From the NCBI GenBank assembly GCA_019973575.1, contig BPUI01000001.1, positions 2,926,342 through 2,990,341 on the forward strand: a DNA stretch of 64,000 nt, given 5' to 3'. The notes under the pieces are model-generated. The model did not search any database. It worked only from the letters and a program-made list of their open reading frames with translations, and was not told where the DNA came from. The position numbers and the translations under genes are program-made. This stretch comes from Gemmatimonadetes bacterium T265. Lineage in GTDB: Bacteria; Gemmatimonadota; Gemmatimonadetes; Gemmatimonadales; Gemmatimonadaceae. Positions 35,183 through 43,917 of this stretch are shown piece by piece (positions within the stretch are counted from its first letter, which is position 1; each line of letters opens with the position of its first letter).

Positions 35183-36379
35183 CTACGCGGTTCCGCCCCG
35201 CGGCTGTGCGGACGGCTGCTGCTGTGTCAGGCAGTGTAGGGTGCCGAGCCCCCAGACGAGGTCCACGGCGTGGATGCCGACGACCTGACGGTCGGGCATC
35301 AGCTCGGACAGCGTGTTGAGCGCGCGCCGGTCGTTCGGGTCGTTGAACGTCGGGACGAGGACGACGCCGTTGGCGACGTAGAAGTTGGCGTAGCTCGCCG
35401 GCAGCCGCTCGCCGCGCATCGTGACCGGGCGCGGGAAGGGCAGGGTCACGACGCGGAGCGCGCCGCGGTCCCCGCCGGCGAGCCGGAGCCGGCGGAGGTT
35501 GTCGAGCGAGCGGCGGTGGTTCTCGTCGGCCGGGTCCTCTTCGTGGGCGAGCACGACCACGCCGGGCGCGACGAAGCGCGCGACGTCGTCGACGTGGCCG
35601 TGCGTGTCGTCGCCGACGCACCCCTCGCCCAGCCAGAGCACCTGCCGCACGCCGAGCCAGTCGCGGAAGACGCGCTCGTAGTCGTCGCGGCCGAGACCCG
35701 GGTTGCGGACCTGCACGTCGGAGAGCAGCCACTCCTCGGTCACGAGCATCAGCCCCTGCCCGTCGACCTCGATCCCGCCGCCCTCGAGCACGAGGCGCGC
35801 GTTAGGCGCTCCCGCGGGCGCGTCGGGCCGCGCCGGCGCGAGCCGCGGCAGCCCGCTGATCGCGGCGAACGTCTCGCCCACGCGCGCGTCGTCGTGGTAG
35901 TTGTCGTACTTCGCCCAGGCGTTGAAATCCCAGTCGAGCCAGAGCGCCGAGCCGTCGGCGCGGAGCACGCCCGTCGGCCCCGAGTCGCGCACCCAGACGC
36001 GGTCGTTGGGCGTCACGTGGAGCCGGTAGCCGTTCGGCGAGACGCCGTGTGCGTCGAGCGCGTCGCGCGCCGCCTCGCGCACGGCCTCGGTGTGGCAGAG
36101 GACTTCGACGCGCTCGCGCGCGTGCAGCGCGCGGACGATCTCGGCGTACACCCACGGGATCGGGCCGAGCTTGCCCGGCCAGTCGGGCTCGTGGTGGGGC
36201 CACGCGAGCCACGTCGCCGCGTGCGGCTCCCACTCGGCGGGCATGCGGAGCGGCTCGGCGGGGGAGGGGGCGAGGAGGGCGGCGGGCGCGGGGTCGAAGG
36301 TGCGCGCGCTCGTGAGGCCGGGCGCGCTGGTCGGGCCCAGCTCGCCGTCGCCGAGGTCGCCGCGGAGCGGGTCAGTCAT
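35183..36379 (-). CDS. aguA: Agmatine deiminase
   Basis: A 398-residue deiminase that converts agmatine to N-carbamoylputrescine plus ammonia. Conserved elements: MPAEWEPHAATWLAWPH, RVWVRDSGPTG, LVLEGGGIEVDGQG, GDDTHGHVDDVARFV (catalytic His) and the nucleophile Cys383 in GTLHCLTQQQ. A 45-residue Pro/Ala-rich extension precedes the domain; MPAEWEP itself could be the real start, at about 36244. It works directly before N-carbamoylputrescine amidase, encoded just upstream and separated by a dispersed repeat. Together they form the bacterial agmatine route to putrescine. Confidence 0.92.
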   Translation of the reverse strand: MTDPLRGDLGDGELGPTSAPGLTSARTFDPAPAALLAPSPAEPLRMPAEWEPHAATWLAWPHHEPDWPGKLGPIPWVYAEIVRALHARERVEVLCHTEAVREAARDALDAHGVSPNGYRLHVTPNDRVWVRDSGPTGVLRADGSALWLDWDFNAWAKYDNYHDDARVGETFAAISGLPRLAPARPDAPAGAPNARLVLEGGGIEVDGQGLMLVTEEWLLSDVQVRNPGLGRDDYERVFRDWLGVRQVLWLGEGCVGDDTHGHVDDVARFVAPGVVVLAHEEDPADENHRRSLDNLRRLRLAGGDRGALRVVTLPFPRPVTMRGERLPASYANFYVANGVVLVPTFNDPNDRRALNTLSELMPDRQVVGIHAVDLVWGLGTLHCLTQQQPSAQPRGGTA

Positions 36380-36405
36380 TCGTTGTCGTCCCGAGCGCCC
36401 TGGAT

Positions 36406-36472
36406 GTCATCCCGAGCGCAGCGAGGGATCGGTCCGCACGGCACGCCGATCCCTCGCGACACTCGGGATGAC
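36406..36472. repeat. Dispersed palindromic repeat family A, copy 4
   Basis: Arms GTCATCCCGAGCGCAGCGAG (36406 on) and 36446-36472 are near-perfect reverse complements with a 13-base loop, the most compact copy. A partial left arm lies at 36385-36400. It sits between the two genes of the putrescine pathway. Confidence 0.88.
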
Positions 36473-36508
36473 GCCGGCGCGTGCATTTCGGACGACGTTC
36501 CTCGAGCG

Positions 36509-37438
36509 TCATCTCCCCGCGCCCAACCACCGGTTGAGGATCGGCTTGTACGCGTCCACGCGCCGGTCGCGCAGGAAGGGCCAGTTCCGCCGCACCTCCT
36601 CCTGCAGCCGCGGGTCGCACGTGTGCACCAGCACGGCCTGCTCCGTCCCCGCCTCCGCGACGATGCGCCCGAACGGGTCGGCGATGAACGAGTGCCCGAA
36701 GAACTCGAGGCCGTTCGTGCCCGGCTCGTCCTCGTGCCCGACCCGATTGGGCGACGCGGTCCACACCCCGTTCGCGATCGCGTGCGCGCGCTGCGCCGTG
36801 CGCCACGCGTCCACCTGCGCCTGCCCCCACTCGTCCTTCTCGGCCGGGTGCCAGCCGATCGCCGTCGGGTAGAAGAGCACGTCCGCGCCTAACAACGCCG
36901 TGATGCGCGCCGCCTCGGGGTACCACTGGTCCCAGCAGATCAGCACGCCGACGGTGGCGTAGCGCGTCTTCCAGACCATGAACCCGTTCGCGCGCCCGGG
37001 CTGCTCGCCGTGGTAGTCGAGGTGCGCGTCGCCGGGGGTGAAGTAATACTTCTCCTCGAACATCGGGTCGTGCGGGATGTGCATCTTGTCGTACACGCCG
37101 AGGATCGCGCCGTCGGCGTCGATGACGACCGCGGAGTTCATGTAGAGCCCGGCCGCGCGCCGGACGAAGAGCGGCACGACAATGACCACCGCGAGCTCCC
37201 GCGCGAGCGCCTGGAACCGGTCGGTGACCGGCCCCGGCACCGGCTCCGCGAGGTCGAAATGCTCGACCTTCGTCGACTTCGCGAAGTAGGGCGTGTTGAA
37301 CAGCTCCTTGAGGCAGACGATCTGCGCGCCCCGGCGCGCCGCCTCGCGGACGAGCGCCTCGGCGCGCGCGACGTTCGCCGCGGCGTCGTCGCTCGCGTGG
37401 TCCTGGACGATGCCGATCGTGAACGGGTCGCGGCGCAT
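36509..37438 (-). CDS. aguB: N-carbamoylputrescine amidase
   Basis: A 309-residue carbon-nitrogen hydrolase (nitrilase superfamily) that cleaves N-carbamoylputrescine to putrescine, CO2 and ammonia. The catalytic triad is Glu45 (CLKELF), Lys118 (YDKMHIPHD) and Cys168 (LICWDQWYPEA). FFGHSFIADPFG and PYFAKSTKVEHFDLAE match the AguB branch rather than general nitrilases. I took the ATG at 37438 (MRRDPFTIGIVQD); 19 more in-frame codons upstream look untranslated. It is transcribed toward aguA. Confidence 0.92.
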   Translation of the reverse strand: MRRDPFTIGIVQDHASDDAAANVARAEALVREAARRGAQIVCLKELFNTPYFAKSTKVEHFDLAEPVPGPVTDRFQALARELAVVIVVPLFVRRAAGLYMNSAVVIDADGAILGVYDKMHIPHDPMFEEKYYFTPGDAHLDYHGEQPGRANGFMVWKTRYATVGVLICWDQWYPEAARITALLGADVLFYPTAIGWHPAEKDEWGQAQVDAWRTAQRAHAIANGVWTASPNRVGHEDEPGTNGLEFFGHSFIADPFGRIVAEAGTEQAVLVHTCDPRLQEEVRRNWPFLRDRRVDAYKPILNRWLGAGR

Positions 37439-37545
37439 GGCGCGGAATGTAATCCGCACCGTCCGCGGCCCGGCCGCGTGGGGCGGGCTTAACACCGCGC
37501 ACGGTCGCGCGTCGAACCGGCGTTCGCCGACTCCGGAGACCTCGC

Positions 37546-38217
37546 ATGCCCCGCCGCCTACCCCCGCTCGCCCCCCGCCAGCTCGCCCTCTGCACCGCCG
37601 CGCTCGCCATGCTGGGCGCCTGCGCGCAGCACCCCGATCCCGCCGCGAGCGCCGCGCTCGACGGCGATCTCGCGCTCGCCCGGCAGCAGGGCGCGACGCA
37701 GGTCGTCTCGCCGCAGGAGCTGACGGGCGCCGTTGCGACTACTCCGGCGCGGGCGGCGGAGCCTGCGCGCGAGCCGGTCCGCACGCGGGTGATCGAGCGC
37801 GAGCACGTCGTCTACCGCACCACCCCGGCGTCGTACGCGAGCGTCGCACCCGCGCCCGTAGCTGCAGCCGCCGCCGCACCCGCGTACGACCCGTACCCGG
37901 CGCCCCGTCGCGACGGGACCTACGACGGCGGGTACGATCGCGGTACGTACGGCAACGGCGGCTATGGCACGGGCGGCTACGGCCGCGGCTCGTCGGGCAG
38001 CGGTGGCTACGGCACCTACGGCACCGCCCGCCAGCCCGTCTACCGCCGACCACAGGGCCACGCCCAGCGTGACGGGGTGGTCGGCGCGGCCGCGGGCGCG
38101 ATGCTCGGCGTCGCCGTGAGCCATCGCAAGGACCGCCTCCGCGGCGGCCTGCTCGGCGCGGTAGCCGGCGGCGCGCTCGGCGCGCTCTACGGCCACACGG
38201 TCGATCGCACGCCGTAG
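37546..38217 (+). CDS. Glycine-zipper lipoprotein, paralogue 1
   Basis: A 223-residue predicted lipoprotein. Signal peptide with lipobox LGAC (Cys28). A short conserved region follows: DGDLALARQQG and [10 protein letters not shown]. The middle is disordered, Gly/Tyr-rich (repeats of GGYGTGGYG type). The C-terminal 50 residues form a glycine zipper (GVVGAAAGAMLGVAVS, GLLGAVAGGALGALYG), as in Rickettsia 17-kDa and OmpA-linker-type antigens that insert in or span membranes. Two paralogues occur at 38390 and 62120. The precise function is unknown. Confidence 0.72.
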   Translation: MPRRLPPLAPRQLALCTAALAMLGACAQHPDPAASAALDGDLALARQQGATQVVSPQELTGAVATTPARAAEPAREPVRTRVIEREHVVYRTTPASYASVAPAPVAAAAAAPAYDPYPAPRRDGTYDGGYDRGTYGNGGYGTGGYGRGSSGSGGYGTYGTARQPVYRRPQGHAQRDGVVGAAAGAMLGVAVSHRKDRLRGGLLGAVAGGALGALYGHTVDRTP

Positions 38218-38389
38218 CCGCTCCGGAATGCCCGCCGAGTGTGGCCGCCGCCCGGCGCCTCGGCACCCGGGGCGTCCAGTGCACGCGGGAACCTTGGGGC
38301 ATCATTTGTTTACCACTGGCAGGCCGCGCGTGCACGCGAACACGCGGCGCCCCTCGGTCGATAGGTTCGCCCCCTCTGGAGGAGTTCCG

Positions 38390-39157
38390 ATGCCCCGTGC
38401 CGCTCGCGCCGTCCGCACCGCCTCCGCCCGCCCGGTCCTCGTTGCCGCCGCGCTCGCCGCCCTGGGTGCGTGCGGCCGCCAGTCGGCGCTCGACTCGGGG
38501 CTGAACGACGACCTCGTCCTCGCCGGCCAGCTGCAGCAGCATACCGCGTCGCCGCTCACCGTCGCGCAGGACTCGGCGCCGGCCGCCGCGCCCGCCGGCC
38601 CGACGTCCCCGCGTGCCGTGGTGCGCGAAATCGTTCGCACGCGCGTCGTCACCCGCACGCCGGCGCGCGCGGGCGCGCCCGCAGCCGTCGCGGCCGCGCC
38701 GGCCACCGCGCCGGTGCCACCGACCCCGACGCGGCCCTCGGATCGCCGCGCGGGCAGCGCGGGAAGCTACGACGCAGGCCAGGTTGTGGGCGGCGACGTC
38801 GTCGCCGGGCCGGCGACGACGGACGGACCGCCGGGGACCTCTGGTGCGGGGGCATACGGCGCGACGAGTTCCGGTACGGATGCTCGCGTCGACTCCCGGC
38901 CGCAGACCCACCCCGAGCGCGACGCGATCGTCGGGTCGGTCGCGGGCGCGATCCTCGGGGCGGTGACCGGACATGGCGTCCGCGGCGCCCTCGTCGGCGC
39001 GGCCGCGGGTGGTGCGCTCGGCGCGGTCTACGGCGGATCGCTGGACCGTACCTTCGCCCGGTCCGCGACCGGCTACCCGACGTACGCCGGCGTGCGGATG
39101 CCGCGCGGGTACACCGTCGGATCCGGATTTCGGGTGCCGACATACCGCTCGTACTGA
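38390..39157 (+). CDS. Glycine-zipper lipoprotein, paralogue 2
   Basis: A 255-residue relative of the previous gene: lipobox LGAC, then LNDDLVLAGQL and a disordered Ala/Pro/Ser middle part. The glycine zipper near residues 180-225 (AIVGSVAGAILGAVTG, ALVGAAAGGALGAVYGG) is followed by an additional 30-residue Tyr/Arg-rich tail. The ATG at 38390 has a strong ribosome-binding site (GGAGGAG, 38379-38385); an in-frame extension back to 38228 was rejected for that reason. Probably outer-membrane or periplasm-facing. The 172-base leader after paralogue 1 suggests its own promoter. Confidence 0.72.
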   Translation: MPRAARAVRTASARPVLVAAALAALGACGRQSALDSGLNDDLVLAGQLQQHTASPLTVAQDSAPAAAPAGPTSPRAVVREIVRTRVVTRTPARAGAPAAVAAAPATAPVPPTPTRPSDRRAGSAGSYDAGQVVGGDVVAGPATTDGPPGTSGAGAYGATSSGTDARVDSRPQTHPERDAIVGSVAGAILGAVTGHGVRGALVGAAAGGALGAVYGGSLDRTFARSATGYPTYAGVRMPRGYTVGSGFRVPTYRSY

Positions 39158-39220
39158 ACGCGGAGGCCTAAACGACGAGGCGGCGGACGGGGATCACCGC
39201 GTCCGCCCCCGTTGGTCCCG

Positions 39221-39258
39221 CTCGGGGCCGCCGGCAGCAGTGTGCCGGCGGCCCCGAG
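39221..39258 (+). terminator. Stem-loop terminator after lipoprotein genes
   Basis: A perfect 16-bp stem (CTCGGGGCCGCCGGCA at 39221-39236 with 39243-39258) and a 6-base loop, 63 bases after the lipoprotein stop. A smaller hairpin (GGCGGACG with CGTCCGCC, 39182-39207) precedes it. No T-run. Stem and loop lengths equal those of the terminator at 19275. Confidence 0.75.
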
Positions 39259-39367
39259 CGCGTGTTGGGACCGGTGCGGCACGTTGACCCAGCGGCTTCG
39301 CGATCCCCGGGTTTTTCGGCGCTTGCGGCGACGAGGTCTTGACGAGCGTGGTCCCGCGCTCATGTTG

Positions 39368-39383
39368 GTGTGAACGTTTGCAA
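39368..39383. promoter_or_regulatory. LacI-type operator upstream of the sugar porter gene
   Basis: GTGTGAACGTTTGCAA matches 13 of 16 positions of the perfect palindrome found before susC (44932-44947), including its whole core AACGTTTGCAA. It lies 98 bases before the transporter start chosen here and is likely bound by the LacI-family protein encoded in this locus, giving autoregulation of the transporter-regulator operon. Confidence 0.65.
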
Positions 39384-39480
39384 CGTTTTCGCTCGCCTCT
39401 CGAACCGCTTCGGGGCCGATCGAACCACGTTTGCGCCGTGCGCGCCCGCCCGGCCCACCTTCCCGTCCCCGGTCCCGCCC

Positions 39481-40914
39481 GTGACCTCCCGCACTTCGGT
39501 CGTCTTCAGCGCGCTCGTGGCGGCCCTGGGCGGGTTGCTCTTCGGGTTCGACACGGCGGTGATCTCCGGCACCACGGACGCGCTCCAGCGCGTGTTCTCG
39601 CTCGACGCGTTCTGGCTGGGGTTCGCCGTCACGTCGGCGCTCATCGGGACGATCGTCGGCGCGTTCACGGCCGGTCCACCGGCCGAGCGGCTCGGGCGAC
39701 GGCGCGTGCTCTTCGTGCTCGCCGTGTGTTTCCTCGTCGCGGCCGTGGGCAGCGCGCTGGCGACGAACCTCCCCGTCTTCGTCGCGTTCCGTTTCCTCGG
39801 CGGGCTCGGCGTCGGCGGCGCGTCGGTCGTCTCGCCACTCTATATCGCCGAGATCGCGCCGGCGCGGCTGCGCGGCCGGCTGGTCGCGTTGACCCAGCTC
39901 AACATCGTCGCCGGCGTGCTCATCGCCCTGCTCTCGAACTACGTGATCGCCCGCGAGCTCCCGGCCGACACGGCGTGGCGTTGGATGCTTGGGGTGCAAG
40001 CGTTCCCAGCGGCGGTCTTCTTCCTCCTCCTGTTCGTCATCCCGGAGAGCCCGCGGTGGCTCGCCAAGGAGGGGCGCGTGGACGAAGCCCGGCGCGTGCT
40101 CGCGCGCGTCGGCGAGGGCGGCGGGGCCGGCGCGGACGCGGAACTCGGCGCGATCACGGCGTCGCTGGCGGAGGGGCGCGCCCAGGCGCTGGCGGCGGGG
40201 GGGGCGCACGTGCACGCCCGGCTCTTCCAGCGCCGCTACGCGCGCCCGATCATGCTCGCCGTCACGATCGCCGTGTTCAACCAGCTCTCGGGCGTCAACG
40301 GGATCCTGTACTACGCGCCGCGCGTCTTCCAGCAGGCCGGCTCGGGCAAGGACTCGGCGCTGCTCCAGGCGGTCGCCTTCGGCGGCGTGAACCTCGTCTT
40401 CACCGTGCTCGCCCTCTTCATCATCGACCGCTTCGGCCGGCGCCCGCTGCTCGCGGCCGGCGGGCTCGTCGCGGCCGTCTCGCTCGGCCTCACCGCGTTC
40501 GGCTTCGCCGCGCACACGGGCGCGTCCGCGACGCTCGTGCTCGTCGGGCTGCTCGGCTTCATCGCCGGCCACGCGATCGGGCAGGGCGCGGTGATCTGGG
40601 TCTACATCTCCGAAATCTTCCCCAACGCCGTGCGCGAGAAGGGGCAGGCGTTAGGCAGCTTCACGCACTGGGTGATGGCCGCCGTGGTCTCGTGGCTCTT
40701 CCCGGTGGTCGCGCAGGCCTCGGGCACGGGCATCTTCGCGTTCTTTGCCGCGATGATGTTCCTGCAGGTCCTCTTCGCGTGGTGGATCATGCCCGAGACC
40801 AAGGGCCTCTCGCTCGAGGCGCTACAGGCGCAGCTCGGCATGGGCGGCGCGCCGGCCGCCCCCGCGCCCGCCGGGTCGCCCGTCGCGCCGCGCCCGGCGG
40901 CCCGCCTCGGGTGA
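39481..40914 (+). CDS. MFS sugar porter (monosaccharide-proton symporter type)
   Basis: A 477-residue major facilitator protein with 12 helices. Sugar-porter signatures: LFGFDTAVISGT in helix 1, ERLGRRRVL in loop 2-3, IAEIAPARLRGRLVALTQLNI, IPESPRWLAKEGR after helix 6 and RFGRRPLL in loop 8-9. It imports a hexose such as fructose with protons. I took the GTG at 39481, where the conserved N-terminus begins; the longer frame from 39370 would run through the operator. It overlaps the LacI gene (TGATG). Homology to XylE/GLUT types is clear; fructose as substrate is inferred from the neighbours. Confidence 0.87.
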   Translation: MTSRTSVVFSALVAALGGLLFGFDTAVISGTTDALQRVFSLDAFWLGFAVTSALIGTIVGAFTAGPPAERLGRRRVLFVLAVCFLVAAVGSALATNLPVFVAFRFLGGLGVGGASVVSPLYIAEIAPARLRGRLVALTQLNIVAGVLIALLSNYVIARELPADTAWRWMLGVQAFPAAVFFLLLFVIPESPRWLAKEGRVDEARRVLARVGEGGGAGADAELGAITASLAEGRAQALAAGGAHVHARLFQRRYARPIMLAVTIAVFNQLSGVNGILYYAPRVFQQAGSGKDSALLQAVAFGGVNLVFTVLALFIIDRFGRRPLLAAGGLVAAVSLGLTAFGFAAHTGASATLVLVGLLGFIAGHAIGQGAVIWVYISEIFPNAVREKGQALGSFTHWVMAAVVSWLFPVVAQASGTGIFAFFAAMMFLQVLFAWWIMPETKGLSLEALQAQLGMGGAPAAPAPAGSPVAPRPAARLG

Positions 40915-42017
40915 TGGTCGGCCTCAAAGATGTCGCCCTCCGCGCCGGCGTGTCGGTCTCCACGGTGTCCCGCGTGCTCACGGGGTCGCCGCTCGTGAAC
41001 GCCGAAACACGCGAGCGCGTGCAGCGGGCGATGGACGCGCTCGAGTACCGGCCCAGCCGGGTCGCGCGGCGCCTGCGCGGCGACCGCGGCGAGGCGAGCC
41101 TGATCGGGCTCATCGTCTCGGACATCCGGAACCCGTTCTTCGCCGAAATCGCGCGCGGCGTCGAGCGCGTCGCGCAGGCGCACGGCCACATGGTGTTCGT
41201 CGGCAACTCCGACGAGGACGAGGCGGTCGAGCGGCGCTACCTCGAGATGATGCGCGCGGAGCGGGTCGACGGGATCATCCTGCCGGCGAGCTCGGACAAC
41301 GCGTCGAACGTCGTCGAGCTGGCCCGCGGCGGGCTCCCGGTGGTGTGCGTCGACCGGCGGCTGCCGCGCGCCACGCTCGACACGGTCGTCGCCGACAACT
41401 TCGACGGCGCGTACGACGCGGTGTCGCACCTGCTGCAGATCGGGCACCGGCGCATCGGCTTCGTCGGCGGCCGCGCGCAGCTATCGACCACCCACGAGCG
41501 GCGGGCGGGCTACCTGCGCGCGCTCGCGGACGCGGGGATCGCGGTCGACGACGGGCTGGTGCGCGCGGGCGACTCGCGGCAGGCGGGCGGGCGTCAGGGC
41601 GCGCGCGAGCTGCTCGAACTCCCACAGCCGCCGACCGCGCTGCTCGTCGGCAACAACCTCATGACGCTCGGCGCGCTGGAGGCGATCTACGCGCTCGGGC
41701 TGCGCATTCCCGACGACGTCGCGGTCGTCGGCTACGACGACATGCCGTGGGCCGTCGCCTTCAACCCGCCGCTCACGGCGGTGCGGCAGCCCGGGCAGGA
41801 GCTGGGGCGCCGGGCGGCGGAGTTGCTCCTCGCGCGCATCGCCGACCCGTCGCGGAGCACGACGACCATCACCCTGAAACCAGAGTTAATCGTGCGGCAG
41901 TCGTGCGGCGTCGGGCGGGAGGCGAAGATCCGGGCCCGCGTGCGCCGCGAGGAACGCGCGGCGGGCGGTCGCGCCGGCGCCGAGCCGTCCGCCGGTCGGG
42001 GATCGGCCGCGGCCTAA
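40914..42017 (+). CDS. LacI-family transcriptional regulator
   Basis: A 367-residue sugar-responsive repressor. The helix-turn-helix is residues 1-28 (LKDVALRAGVSVSTVSRVL), followed by the hinge helix (EYRPSRVARRLRG). The periplasmic-binding-like effector domain has GLIVSDIRNPFFAEIARGVE and VVGYDDMPWAVAFNPPLTAV. The C-terminus is extended by about 30 Arg/Ala-rich residues beyond the usual end. It likely represses the fructan locus and releases DNA when a fructan-derived sugar binds; matching operators lie at 39368 and 44931. The stop TAA is inside a GCCTAAC, one of two copies 14 bases apart. Confidence 0.9.
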   Translation: MVGLKDVALRAGVSVSTVSRVLTGSPLVNAETRERVQRAMDALEYRPSRVARRLRGDRGEASLIGLIVSDIRNPFFAEIARGVERVAQAHGHMVFVGNSDEDEAVERRYLEMMRAERVDGIILPASSDNASNVVELARGGLPVVCVDRRLPRATLDTVVADNFDGAYDAVSHLLQIGHRRIGFVGGRAQLSTTHERRAGYLRALADAGIAVDDGLVRAGDSRQAGGRQGARELLELPQPPTALLVGNNLMTLGALEAIYALGLRIPDDVAVVGYDDMPWAVAFNPPLTAVRQPGQELGRRAAELLLARIADPSRSTTTITLKPELIVRQSCGVGREAKIRARVRREERAAGGRAGAEPSAGRGSAAA

Positions 42018-42208
42018 CCGCCGCGGCCTAACCGCCACGGCCCCGCACGGGGTCGTCGGCACCGACGGCTTCGCAGGTGAACGCAGGAGAAATGGTAGGG
42101 CGTTCGAGTAGCCCGGTCGTGCACCACCAGTTCCGAACGTCGCGCCGCCTCGTCCGGCCCGCTCGACCGCCGTGTACGATCGCTGACTTCTTCCCGAGGT
42201 CCCGCCCC

Positions 42209-43888
42209 ATGACGTCTCGCACCGCGCGCATCCGGGTACTCGCGGCGTTCGCCGCCCCACTGGCCGCCCGCGCCCTCGCGGCGCAGGCGGGGTCGCCCCC
42301 CGCCCCGTCGACGATGAGTGGGACGACCGACCCGCCGCCCACCTACACCGAGCGGTACCGGCCGCAGTACCACTTCACGCCCGCGGCCAACTGGATGAAC
42401 GACCCGAACGGGCTCGTCTACTACGACGGCGAGTGGCACCTGTTCTACCAGCACAACCCGTTCGGCAACCGCCACGGGCACATCAGCTGGGGGCACGCCG
42501 TCAGCACCGACCTCGTACACTGGCAGAACCTGCCGGTCGCGATCCCCCACACCGGCGCGGAAGGCGTGTGGTCGGGAAGCGCCGTGGTCGACTGGCAGAA
42601 CACGAGCGGCTTCGGCCAGGGCGGGAAGCCGCCGATGGTGGCGATCTACACGGGCTTCGACGAGGCGGCCAAGCGGCAGGCGCAGCACATCGCGTACAGC
42701 ACCGACCGCGGGCGGACGTGGACGCGCTACGCCGGCAACCCGGTGCTCACGCTCGACCTCGGGCTGCCCGACTTCCGCGACCCGAAGGTCTTCTGGCACG
42801 CGCCGACCGGGCGGTGGGTGATGGTCGTCTCGCTCCCGACCGAGCACAAGGTCCGCTTCTACGGCTCGCCGAACCTGAAGCAGTGGTCGCTGTTAGGCGA
42901 TTTCGGCCCCGCGGGCGCGACGGGCGGCGTGTGGGAGTGCCCGGACCTGTTCGAGGTGCCGGTCGACGGCGACCCGCGGCACACGCGCTGGGTGCTCGTC
43001 GTGAACGTGAACCCCGGCGGGATCGCCGGCGGCTCGGCCACGCAGTACTTCGTCGGCCGCTTCGACGGCAACCGGTTCGCCGCCGACGAGCCGTCGCCGC
43101 GGACGGCGAACCCCGGCGCGCCGACCGTGCGCTGGGCGGACTACGGGAAGGATCTGTACGCGACGGTGTCGTGGTCGGACGTCCCGCGCGCCGACGGGCG
43201 GCGGGTCTGGATCGGGTGGATGAGCAACTGGCAGTACGCCTTCGAGATCCCGACGTCGCCGTGGCGGAGCGCGATGAGCGTGCCGCGGACGGTCGCGCTC
43301 ACGACGACGCGCGACGGCCTCCGGCTCGTCCAGCAGCCCGTGGTCGAGCTGGAGCGACTCCGGGGTGAACGCCGTCACGTGGGACCGCAAACGATCCCAG
43401 TCGGTTCGACCTCGCTCGCCGCGCGGGGTGTGACGGGCAAATCGATGGAGATCGCGGCCACCTTCGAGGTCAACTCCGCCGAGCCCGGGAGGGCGAGCGA
43501 GTTCGGGCTGAAGGTGCGCACGGGGAACGGGGAGGAGACCGTGATCGGGATCGACCCCAAGGCCCGGCAGCTGATCGTCGACCGCACGCGCTCGGGGCAG
43601 GTGGGCTTCCACGCCGACTTCCCGTCGCGCGAGGCCGCGCCGCTGCCGGTGGAAGACGGGCGTGTCCGACTGCGGGTCCTCGTCGACTGGTCGTCGGTCG
43701 AGGTCTTCGCGGGCGACGGGCGCGTCGTCGTCACCGACCAGATCTTCCCCGCGCCGGAGAGCGAGGGCGTGCAGCTCTACGCCAAGGGCGGCACCGCGCG
43801 GCTGGTCTCGCTCGACGCCTGGCCGCTCGCCTCGGCGCGGACCACGGCCGCCGCGGCGCCGCAGCGCGCGGCCACGCCCGGCCGTTAG
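42209..43888 (+). CDS. GH32 fructan hydrolase (levanase/inulinase-like), secreted
   Basis: A 559-residue glycoside hydrolase of family 32. A signal peptide (residues 1-25, ending ALAAQ) directs export. The five-bladed propeller carries the nucleophile Asp65 in WMNDPNG, the transition-state stabiliser Asp191 in FRDPK and the acid/base Glu243 in WECPDLF. FYQHNPFGNRHGHISWGHA is a complete substrate-side block. A C-terminal beta-sandwich (from about 400) ends with VDWSSVEVFAGDGRVVVTDQIFP. It releases fructose from beta-fructans outside the cytoplasm. The ATG at 42209 starts the signal peptide. Activity on inulin or levan cannot be decided. Confidence 0.92.
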   Translation: MTSRTARIRVLAAFAAPLAARALAAQAGSPPAPSTMSGTTDPPPTYTERYRPQYHFTPAANWMNDPNGLVYYDGEWHLFYQHNPFGNRHGHISWGHAVSTDLVHWQNLPVAIPHTGAEGVWSGSAVVDWQNTSGFGQGGKPPMVAIYTGFDEAAKRQAQHIAYSTDRGRTWTRYAGNPVLTLDLGLPDFRDPKVFWHAPTGRWVMVVSLPTEHKVRFYGSPNLKQWSLLGDFGPAGATGGVWECPDLFEVPVDGDPRHTRWVLVVNVNPGGIAGGSATQYFVGRFDGNRFAADEPSPRTANPGAPTVRWADYGKDLYATVSWSDVPRADGRRVWIGWMSNWQYAFEIPTSPWRSAMSVPRTVALTTTRDGLRLVQQPVVELERLRGERRHVGPQTIPVGSTSLAARGVTGKSMEIAATFEVNSAEPGRASEFGLKVRTGNGEETVIGIDPKARQLIVDRTRSGQVGFHADFPSREAAPLPVEDGRVRLRVLVDWSSVEVFAGDGRVVVTDQIFPAPESEGVQLYAKGGTARLVSLDAWPLASARTTAAAAPQRAATPGR

Positions 43889-43917
43889 GCAGGCGCGACC
43901 CCCACCCGAGCGGACCC

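Noticed and set aside
39370-39480. Upstream in-frame start for the sugar porter
   Set aside because: The extension has no membrane segment and runs through a LacI-type operator; similarity starts after 39481.
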